Below are positions 1 to 5,095 of a stretch of 10,540 bases of DNA, piece after piece. The notes under the pieces were generated by a model. That model did no database searches and was not told the DNA's origin. It worked only from the letters and a program-made list of their open reading frames with translations. Numbering within the stretch: the first letter of the stretch is position 1; each line of letters opens with the position of its first letter. The position numbers and the translations under genes are program-made. The DNA is from Desulfonatronum sp. GTDB taxonomy: Bacteria; Desulfobacterota; Desulfovibrionia; Desulfovibrionales; Desulfonatronaceae. The DNA lies in assembly GCA_007127655.1 (NCBI GenBank), contig SKYX01000164.1, forward strand, positions 1 through 10,540. Reading direction: 5' to 3'.

Positions 1-270
1 CTGCTGGCCGGAGAAAAGGTTTGGCAGGCCCATCGCAGCCATTATTACCAGCGCCTGGTCCAATTGGGCTGGGGACACCGCAAAACCGTGCTGGCGGAGT
101 ACGCCGTGATGCTGGCTGTCGGACTATCCGGGTTGATTCTGCTGCAGCTCGGAAACCCGGCGTGGATTTTGCCCGGCCTGCTGCTCTGGACGTTGATCTA
201 CCTTGTCCTGGCGATGCTGGTGGGTTGGATGGAGCGGCTGTCGCGAAAAAGCCGGACGGAAAACGTTTGA
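1..270 (+). CDS. Glycosyltransferase family 4 (WbpL/WecA-like) sugar-1-phosphate transferase, C-terminal part
   Basis: Only the last 89 codons are present; the 5' end lies off the left edge. The piece begins LLAGEKVWQAHRSHYYQRL. The HRSHYYQ motif is typical of the last cytoplasmic loop of polyprenyl-phosphate N-acetylhexosamine-1-phosphate transferases (WbpL/WecA/MraY superfamily), and its histidines belong to the active-site region. Two hydrophobic segments follow, at about residues 36-54 and 57-80 of the visible part, then a short basic tail (RLSRKSRTE), as expected for a polytopic inner-membrane protein. Members start O-antigen or other glycan-lipid synthesis by moving a sugar phosphate from a UDP-sugar to undecaprenyl phosphate. 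The exact sugar cannot be read from this fragment. The next gene starts 93 bases downstream, so co-transcription is uncertain. Confidence 0.8.
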   Translation: MLAGEKVWQAHRSHYYQRLVQLGWGHRKTVLAEYAVMLAVGLSGLILLQLGNPAWILPGLLLWTLIYLVLAMLVGWMERLSRKSRTENV

Positions 271-363
271 CGCCAGTGCAATCGCTCGGATATCCCGTGA
301 TAAGAAAACAGGCCGATCCTTCACGCTGACCCTGACATGCATCCTGGTTGAAAAGGAATTTTC

Positions 364-798
364 ATGAAAAAAAATGACTTCACCCTGGAAATGTCCGTTC
401 GCGACTACGAATGCGACATGCAGGGGATCGTGAACAACGCCGTATATCAGAACTATCTCGAACATGTCCGCCATGAATGCATGAAGTCCGTGGGCATCGA
501 CTTCAAGCAATATACCATGATGGGTGTTTATTTCGTCGTGGTCCGGGCGGAAATCGACTACAAGAGCGCTTTGACCAGCGGCGATTCCTTTGTCGTCGGC
601 CTGAGCCTGGTCAAGGAAACCCGACTGCGGATGGTTTTTTACCAGGAGATTCACCGCCTGCCCGACCAAAAACTCGTGCTCAAGGCCAAGATCACCGCCA
701 CGGCCCTGAACCAACAGGGCCGACCGGAAATCCCCAAAGAAGTGGAGGACGTGATCAGGGCGCGTTTTCAGGAACAGGCAGGCCACGGAATAAGGTAG
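364..798 (+). CDS. Acyl-CoA thioesterase of the 4HBT (hot-dog) family, YbgC-like
   Basis: The 144-residue protein has the length of a single hot-dog domain. Near the N-terminus it shows the 4HBT signature: D18 in CDMQGIVNN, then YQNYLEHVRHE, matching the D..G.V.N..Y..Y.E..R.E pattern. D18 is the likely catalytic aspartate. These cytoplasmic enzymes hydrolyse short-chain or aromatic acyl-CoA thioesters. The natural substrate here is not evident. The ATG at 364 is preceded by AAGGAA at 353-358, which supports the start. The gene converges with the minus-strand ATPase and the two stops are only 18 bases apart, leaving no room for a separate terminator. YbgC often sits beside tolQ. A TolQ/ExbB-type gene does lie further right (4259-4939), but on the other strand and beyond the accessory patch, so any functional link is speculative. 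Confidence 0.85.
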   Translation: MKKNDFTLEMSVRDYECDMQGIVNNAVYQNYLEHVRHECMKSVGIDFKQYTMMGVYFVVVRAEIDYKSALTSGDSFVVGLSLVKETRLRMVFYQEIHRLPDQKLVLKAKITATALNQQGRPEIPKEVEDVIRARFQEQAGHGIR

Positions 799-816
799 AG
801 TGAGTGAAGGTTCTCC

Positions 817-2034
817 TCAATACAGCAATCCGAACATCCACAAGGGGATGACGTCGCCCAGCCCGCTTTCGATGTCGTCGCGGACGACATACGCGTTCCG
901 CTCCCCGGCGATCTGGCGACGGTTCTTGGATTTGCCGCCGAATTCAAAAAGATACGTCTCGTTCACGAAAAAATCTCCCTGTTTGGCCACCCGCACCCGA
1001 TGTCCGGCGTTTTGGACCTGGTTCACGAAAAACGTCTCGCGAATCGTTCCCAGGGTATCCTCTCTCGCCAATTGTTGCCCCGCGGCCCGCAACAGGTTGG
1101 TATCCGCGAAGAACAGCTTGGCCGGCTTGATGGTGATGGAAGAACCGGCCCCCTGGGGCAAGACCCTGGTGATCATTCCAGCCGCTTCAAGATAGTGCAA
1201 AAAGGTGTAGATGCTGTTGCGGGAGGTCTCGAACCGCCTGGCCATGTTCGCGATATTGATTTCGTAGGGCGGCGACACCGCGATTTCGTACAGGATTTTT
1301 TTCAGGATCGGGATGTTGCCGTGGCGGATTTCGGCGGTATTGGGGATGTCCTCGTAAAGAACCTTTTCAATGACCTGGTGCAGGCGCGTCAGATAGTCTG
1401 CTTCCCCTTCCAGAAAAAAAGGATATGCGCCGTGGTGCAGATAGTCCTGAAACCTGGCAAGAACGGGCCGAACGGTGCTGCCCATGCTTCCGACCAGTCG
1501 GTCGTGATCTGACAGGAGCGTCTCAAACTCCAGGGTGTCCAGCCGCTGCCCATGCTTGAGCAGAATGAACTCCCGGAACGACAATGACGGCAGGGAATAG
1601 TACAGGGCGCGTCGGGACAGGTCCGCTTTGGACAATTGCAGGTGCAGGGCCGAGCTTCCGGAAAACCAGATCCGGGCACGTGGAAAAGCGTCATACAGAC
1701 TTTTGATTTCCACCGGCCAGTTGGCCCGCTTGTGAATTTCGTCCACGGCCAGAATCGTCCCGCCCAGCTTGAAGAAAGTGGCCGCGATATCGTAGAGCCC
1801 CAGGCCTTCCACTCGAACATGATCCGCGGAGAGATACAGGGTTTTCTCCCCCAGGGACTGTTCCCGGGCCAGGGCCTGGAGCAGCAAGGTGGTCTTGCCG
1901 ACACCGCGGCCGCCAACCAGGCCGATCAGTCTGGCCCGCCAATTGATCCTTTCAGCCAGAAACCGCTGGTGCTCCATTGGCGAGGCTGCCAGAAGTTCGA
2001 AGTATATCCCTGTAAAATCGGTCAAATCCAGCAT
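817..2034 (-). CDS. AAA ATPase with DUF4143-type C-terminal region
   Basis: 405 residues from the ATG whose complement is at 2032-2034. I chose this start over one 33 codons upstream because GGAGA sits 6 bases before it and the extra residues do not look like part of the family. Walker A is GGRGVGKTT (residues 41-49, K47) and Walker B is TILAVDEIHK (93-102, D98/E99). A sensor-like SGSS lies at 125-128. The middle contains a winged-helix-like stretch (INIANMARRFETSRNSIY). The C-terminus has the restriction-fold-like FEFGGKSKNRRQI. This layout is that of the widespread AAA_14/DUF4143 ATPases. They are abundant in accessory regions and anaerobes, and their biochemical role is not well established. 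All key ATPase residues are intact, so the gene looks functional. Its start region carries two inverted repeats that could be operators. Confidence 0.87.
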   Translation of the reverse strand: MLDLTDFTGIYFELLAASPMEHQRFLAERINWRARLIGLVGGRGVGKTTLLLQALAREQSLGEKTLYLSADHVRVEGLGLYDIAATFFKLGGTILAVDEIHKRANWPVEIKSLYDAFPRARIWFSGSSALHLQLSKADLSRRALYYSLPSLSFREFILLKHGQRLDTLEFETLLSDHDRLVGSMGSTVRPVLARFQDYLHHGAYPFFLEGEADYLTRLHQVIEKVLYEDIPNTAEIRHGNIPILKKILYEIAVSPPYEINIANMARRFETSRNSIYTFLHYLEAAGMITRVLPQGAGSSITIKPAKLFFADTNLLRAAGQQLAREDTLGTIRETFFVNQVQNAGHRVRVAKQGDFFVNETYLFEFGGKSKNRRQIAGERNAYVVRDDIESGLGDVIPLWMFGLLY

Positions 2035-2044
2035 GTGTTGTCTC

Positions 2045-2090
2045 CACTGAACAGAATTGCACAAAAAGTGTTCAGTGAAGGTGACACCTT
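2045..2090. promoter_or_regulatory. Inverted repeats upstream of the DUF4143 ATPase gene
   Basis: CACTGAACA at 2045-2053 is repeated as its exact reverse complement TGTTCAGTG at 2069-2077, separated by 15 bases. An odd palindrome, AAGGTG-A-CACCTT, follows immediately at 2078-2090. The block begins 11 bases upstream of the ATPase start codon on the minus strand, overlapping its ribosome-binding region and likely promoter. It could be an operator or an mRNA leader hairpin. No convincing -35/-10 pair is visible. Seen: perfect symmetry. Inferred: regulation. Confidence 0.4.
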
Positions 2091-2184
2091 TGGGCAGTCG
2101 CGTCAAGGGGTGAGCAATGACAAGGGGAAGCATTGCGTGTTTTTTGGAAGAGTCTCATCCGTTCTGCTGAACAGCCCTACGTCC

Positions 2185-2647
2185 GAGGCTCTGGCCCAGG
2201 ACGAGAATTGCCCGTTCCGCCACTACAGCCTCTCAGCCCGGATCATGGCCAAACGCAAGGACTATTACGACATTCTGGAGTCCACCCAAAAAGGCGACGG
2301 CGATGCCACCGACTGGCTGGCTTTTTCTACGCCAATTGCAAGACGCGCTGACGATGGCCGGACTGACGGTGAACCGGGTTCTGCAAAAGGCTGGGTTCTG
2401 GCGACAACATGCCCAAACCCTCTTGAACGAGCGCCAGCGCAAGGTCGTCAATCGCCTCCTGGAAGCTGGATGCAGCGAAGACGGAGGCGGCTTCGAAGGC
2501 GGGCTGACCAACCGCAAATACACGGCCATGACCAGATCATCCCGAGCCACCGCGTTCCGGGAGCTTGTCGATCTTGTGAAGAAACACATCCTGCGTCCTC
2601 TGCCCGGCAAAGGCCGCGGCACGGCTTACGAACTGATATGGCCTTGA
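2185..2647 (+). pseudogene. Fic-family protein remnant: C-terminal part only, frameshifted
   Basis: Two overlapping frames together spell the C-terminus of a bacterial Fic/DOC protein. Frame 1 gives EALAQDENCPFRHYSLSARI, then KRKDYYDILESTQKGDGDAT and DWLAF. Frame 2 continues FLRQLQDALTMAGLTVNRVL, LNERQRKVVNRLLEAG, a winged-helix segment (MTRSSRATAFRELVDLV) and a GRGTAYELIWP end. The frames change at a five-T run at 2322-2326, where the ancestor probably had two more T or one fewer. The catalytic Fic domain with its HPFx(D/E)GNGR loop is absent: upstream of about 2185 the frame stops resembling the family and soon meets the divergent ATPase gene. About 155 of a usual 350-390 residues remain. 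Intact relatives AMPylate target proteins. This copy cannot, because it has no active site. Confidence 0.8.
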
Positions 2648-2737
2648 AATCAAATGTATAAAGTGTACTGGAGATTCTGTCCGTCAAAAATGCCCGAACT
2701 TGACCTTGCTGCTCCCCGCCGATACCGTGTTCCATAA

Positions 2738-2752
2738 AGGTCATTATGACCT
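2738..2752. promoter_or_regulatory. Palindromic operator of the toxin-antitoxin operon
   Basis: AGGTCAT-T-ATGACCT is a perfect 7-bp inverted repeat around one central base. It ends 5 bases before the AGGAGG ribosome-binding site of the antitoxin gene. A further half-site, TGACCT, lies at 2701-2706. Phd/YefM antitoxins, alone or with their toxin, typically repress their own promoter by binding such palindromes. The position fits, although no strong -35/-10 pair can be pointed to. Confidence 0.6.
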
Positions 2753-2772
2753 GTTTGAGGAGGATTTTAATT

Positions 2773-3051
2773 ATGCCGGAAGTGTCTATTGCTGTAACAA
2801 AAGGTCATCTGTCCGAGCTGATCGCCAAAAGCGCCTATGCCGGGGAGCGGTTCGTCATCACCAAGAGGAATAAACCGGTTGCCGCCCTGGTCAGCCTTGA
2901 AGATCTGCGGATCATTGAACAGCACGATCAGCGCCAGGGGCTTGCGTCCATTGTCGGCAAATGGAAGGATTTTGAAGAAGTGGGAGAGCGGATTGAAGAC
3001 CTGCGCCAAGTGCGAAACGATTCAGGAACACGAGCCGATGTTTCTCTTTGA
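2773..3051 (+). CDS. Phd/YefM-family (VapB-type) antitoxin
   Basis: 92 residues from the ATG at 2773. AGGAGG at 2758-2763 lies 9 bases upstream, so I rejected the in-frame ATG at 2746, which is inside the operator. The N-terminus (EVSIAVTKGHLSELIAKS, then GERFVITKRNKPVAALVSLE) is the Phd/YefM DNA-binding fold. The R/K-x-x-K-P-V-A-A-L-V strand is its most recognisable feature. The C-terminal part, from about residue 55, is charged and likely flexible, and should wrap and neutralise the toxin. The last 14 bases overlap the toxin gene, which implies translational coupling. Expected role: neutralises the VapC-like RNase made from the next gene and represses the operon through the palindrome at 2738-2752. 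Confidence 0.88.
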   Translation: MPEVSIAVTKGHLSELIAKSAYAGERFVITKRNKPVAALVSLEDLRIIEQHDQRQGLASIVGKWKDFEEVGERIEDLRQVRNDSGTRADVSL

Positions 3052-3439
3052 TACGGACGTCATCACCAACGTCCTGAAGAAACGACCCTCGAGGCCCTTG
3101 TTGCAGCGCCTTGCCCTGGTGCCAAGGAAGCAGCAGCATATCTCAACGGTCACCGTGACGGAGATCGTTTACGGCGCTATGAAGAGCACCCGGCCCGCGT
3201 ATCATCTCGAAAATCTCGAGAAGATTCTGTTGCCTTCCGTGGATGTCGTCGGCTTTGACGCAAAAGCGGCCTATGTCTGCGGACGCATCCGGGCAGAACT
3301 GGGACGCAAAGGCCGACCGCTGGATCTTGCGGACCTCCAAATCGCCGCGACAGCCATTGCGGAGAATTTCACCTTGATCACCGGGAACATAAGACATTTC
3401 AGCAGGATCGAGGAGCTGAGAGCGGAGAACTGGTTGTGA
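3038..3439 (+). CDS. VapC-like PIN-domain toxin (ribonuclease)
   Basis: 133 residues, normal for VapC. The start at 3038 is inside the antitoxin gene and is preceded by AGGA at 3024-3027. PIN-domain acidic residues are visible: D5 (and D7) in FLFDTDVITNVL, E42 in TVTVTEIVYGAM, and D96/D99 in LDLADLQIAATA. N117 in LITGNIRHF occupies the usual fourth position. They form a Mg2+-dependent active site. VapC toxins cleave tRNA or rRNA when the unstable antitoxin is lost. The particular target cannot be predicted. The gene overlaps its antitoxin by 14 bases, the normal order for such a cassette. All catalytic positions look intact, unlike the decayed genes on both sides, so the pair may be what keeps this patch in place. 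Confidence 0.88.
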   Translation: MFLFDTDVITNVLKKRPSRPLLQRLALVPRKQQHISTVTVTEIVYGAMKSTRPAYHLENLEKILLPSVDVVGFDAKAAYVCGRIRAELGRKGRPLDLADLQIAATAIAENFTLITGNIRHFSRIEELRAENWL

Positions 3440-3494
3440 TGAGCGTGAGCAGTTGTTTTTATGAAACCAACCATGAGCATGCTGTTTGCCAAGA

Positions 3495-3518
3495 ATTGTC
3501 CTTGTATGAAGGGACAAT
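3495..3518 (+). terminator. Possible weak hairpin after the toxin gene
   Basis: ATTGTCC at 3495-3501 pairs exactly with GGACAAT at 3512-3518 across a 10-base loop, 55 bases after the VapC stop. No clean T-run follows (GTTTGCTTAG), so intrinsic termination is only possible, not convincing. Confidence 0.28.
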
Positions 3519-3568
3519 GTTTGCTTAGTGTCTTACCCATGAGACCCTGTCATAAAAAACAAGAAATT

Positions 3569-3632
3569 GTTATCAGTTATTGGTTATTTGTTAATTGATT
3601 TTCCTGATAACAAATAACTGATAACTGATAAC
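3569..3632. repeat. Heptad-repeat palindrome (25-bp arms, 14-base loop)
   Basis: The left arm, 3569-3593, is built of 7-base units that all start GTT: GTTATCA, GTTATTG, GTTATTT and a partial GTTA. The right arm, 3608-3632, is its reverse complement at 23 of 25 positions; the two mismatches fall in the second heptad. The loop is 14 bases. On either strand this folds into a long AT-rich hairpin. It lies in the spacer before the degenerate ATPase, 35 bases from its ATG. It resembles the degenerate heptanucleotide tandem repeats (STRR) described in other bacteria, arranged here as an inverted pair. It encodes nothing and is likely a dispersed non-coding repeat. Confidence 0.75.
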
Positions 3633-3666
3633 TGGGTTGCGGGCATGGCCCGCGTTAGATGAACTC

Positions 3667-4116
3667 ATGAACAGTGACAACTTAAAATACGTCTTGCGCC
3701 AGTTCGTGGAGCGGAAGCTGCCGGTTTGTTATCCTCGGGAGCGGTTGCTGCCGACGGGTATGGGGAAGGTTGTCGGCCTGGCCGGGGTCAGGCGTTCAGA
3801 CAAGACATTTCTTTTTTTCGACGCCATCCGCCATCTTCTGGAGGTGCGGCGCACCCGCAAGGATCTCTACTACTTCGTCAACGGCGGCGAAGTGGATCTG
3901 TGCGATGAAGAAGGGACCTTTTTCATCAACTCATGCTGGAGTCTTACAGAGACGCAAACCCGCCAACGCGAGGCCAAATCCATGGCTCTGGGTCATGAAC
4001 GTTGGCCCCAGGCCCAGGGCCGATTGCTCTATCATGAATACGCGCCGGGCAGTGAGCAGGAAATTTCCGAAGCACAGCCTGCATGGCGCTTCCTGGCGCA
4101 GCTTCCCAGGATATAA
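3667..4116 (+). pseudogene. Second DUF4143 AAA ATPase, internally deleted, with damaged P-loop
   Basis: The open frame of 149 residues joins the two ends of a roughly 400-residue ATPase. Residues 1-60 (LKYVLRQFVERKLP, then VVGLAGVRRSDKTFLFFDAI) are the N-terminal region and Walker A. Residues 65-143 (KDLYYFVNGGEVDLCDEEGT, FINSCWSLTE, GRLLYHEY, QPAWRFL) are the nuclease-like C-terminus of the same family. About 250 middle residues, including Walker B and the winged helix, are missing, with the junction near residues 60-66. The P-loop reads GVRRSDKT where GxRRxGKT is expected, so the glycine before the catalytic lysine is replaced by D45. There is no good ribosome-binding site before the ATG at 3667; a TTG at 3637 is in frame but overlaps nothing recognisable. 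It belongs to a different subfamily from the intact ATPase at 817-2034, so it is not a recent duplicate of it. Confidence 0.78.
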
Positions 4117-4131
4117 GTTTTTCTCCAATTG

Positions 4132-4258
4132 TCCATCAAATACTCAACACCGGAGCAGATGGCGCTGGTCAATGCGCTGTATTGAGCGATGGAGTATTCT
4201 CGGGCGGCAACGGACTGGCTGATAAAAACCGTGCTGATCGATCAGAGGGAGCCGCCGG
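4132..4258 (+). pseudogene. Possible coding debris of unknown origin
   Basis: One frame reads protein-like on both sides of a single in-frame TGA at 4183-4185: SIKYSTPEQMALVNALY, then AMEYSRAATDWLIKTVLIDQ. I do not recognise the family. The piece lies between the degenerate ATPase and the 3' end of the ExbB-like gene, where other decayed sequence occurs, so a short remnant is plausible. Chance is also plausible at this length. Confidence 0.2.
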
Positions 4259-4939
4259 TCAATTCGGGGAGCCGTGCAGGTCGTTTTTGACGAGTTTCAG
4301 GAAGAGGTGGGCGAAGTTGGAGAGGTTGCGTTCCAGTTCGCCGAGGCGGCTGAGAAAGTAGTTGTAGAACAGGGTCGCCGGGATGGCCACCAGCAGGCCG
4401 GCTATGGTCGTGCCCAGGGCTTCGCCCAGTCCCTGCCCCACGACCATCAGGTTGGCGGCCCGGCTGAGTTCGCTGAAGCCCTGGAAGGAATGAAAGATGC
4501 CCCAGACCGTGCCGAACAGACCCATCAGAGGGGCGGCATTGGCGCAGACGCCGAGGAAGGTCAGGGGGCGAAAACCGGTGCCGGCCTGCCTGCGGACTTC
4601 GTCCCGGAGGGTGTGGCGCAGGCTTTCCAGGACGATGTGGGCGCGTTCTCCAGGTGGGAGTCCCAGCCCCTGGAGTTCCAGGTATTCGTCATGTCCGGCC
4701 TGGGCGACCTTTTGGGTGATGGACCCTGGGGAGAGGTTGAGGTAGGCGGCTTGCAACTCCCTGGCCTCCCGCAATGTTTCCGTGTCCTCCGCCACGGCCT
4801 TGGACAAGCGGCGAAACTGGATCAGCTTGGCGAAAACCAGCCCCCAGCAGATCACGGACATGGTCGCCAGCAAGAGATATACGCCCTGGATGATCCAGGA
4901 TGCGCGCAGGAATATGTGCAAGTAGGCGATGTCGGGCAT
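4259..4939 (-). CDS. TolQ/ExbB/MotA-family proton-channel subunit, orphan
   Basis: 226 residues, normal for TolQ/ExbB. It has three membrane segments in the family arrangement: TM1 at about 15-38, a long cytoplasmic loop with many charges (about 40-122), TM2 at about 127-150 (ANAAPLMGLFGTVWGIFHSF) and TM3 at about 167-192 (GLGEALGTTIAGLLVAIPA). E173 and T177/T178 in the last segment match the conserved polar positions of the proton path. Such proteins form a pentamer that, with a TolR/ExbD dimer, uses the proton-motive force to drive Tol-Pal or TonB work at the outer membrane. Here no ExbD/TolR follows within the window: downstream on this strand is only debris. The partner must be encoded elsewhere or has been lost. 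The start at 4939 has only a weak AGG upstream. Assignment to TolQ versus ExbB is left open. Confidence 0.87.
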   Translation of the reverse strand: MPDIAYLHIFLRASWIIQGVYLLLATMSVICWGLVFAKLIQFRRLSKAVAEDTETLREARELQAAYLNLSPGSITQKVAQAGHDEYLELQGLGLPPGERAHIVLESLRHTLRDEVRRQAGTGFRPLTFLGVCANAAPLMGLFGTVWGIFHSFQGFSELSRAANLMVVGQGLGEALGTTIAGLLVAIPATLFYNYFLSRLGELERNLSNFAHLFLKLVKNDLHGSPN

Positions 4940-5095
4940 GCGAGGCCTGATCTCCCCGGAACCGGAAAAGCGACTGGTTGAAGGCGAACCAAGGACGCAG
5001 GTCGGATTGAACGATCCGCGATCAACCTAGCGACCAACCGCTGGGAAGGCAATCGGAAAAGGATATGATCACGTACAGGGTGCAAGGAGACATTT
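4940..5095. promoter_or_regulatory. Divergent intergenic region between the ExbB-like and SDR genes
   Basis: Both flanking genes are transcribed outward, so the region must hold two promoters or a shared control site. A near-symmetric element, TTGAACG (5007-5013), 5 bases, CGATCAA (5019-5025), matches at 6 of 7 positions and could bind a regulator. TATGAT at 5064-5069 is a fair -10 box for the SDR gene, but there is no matching -35. AAGGAGA at 5084-5090 is the SDR ribosome-binding site. Confidence 0.3.

Noticed and set aside
2035..2133. Longer N-terminus for the DUF4143 ATPase
   Set aside because: The extra 33 codons cross the inverted repeats and have no family similarity; the internal ATG has a GGAGA site at proper spacing.
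2322..2326. Programmed frameshift in the Fic gene
   Set aside because: The 5' catalytic half is absent, so a functional frameshift product cannot be made.
3569..3632. CRISPR-like repeats
   Set aside because: Units are 7 bases and contiguous, with no spacers and no cas genes; this is a heptad array in inverted orientation.
4183..4185. Selenocysteine or programmed readthrough at the TGA
   Set aside because: No conserved family, no start with a ribosome-binding site and no convincing downstream hairpin; decay or chance is simpler.
4274..4981. A 235-codon plus-strand frame opposite the ExbB-like gene
   Set aside because: The minus-strand product has three correct membrane segments and TolQ/ExbB motifs; the plus-strand translation is featureless.
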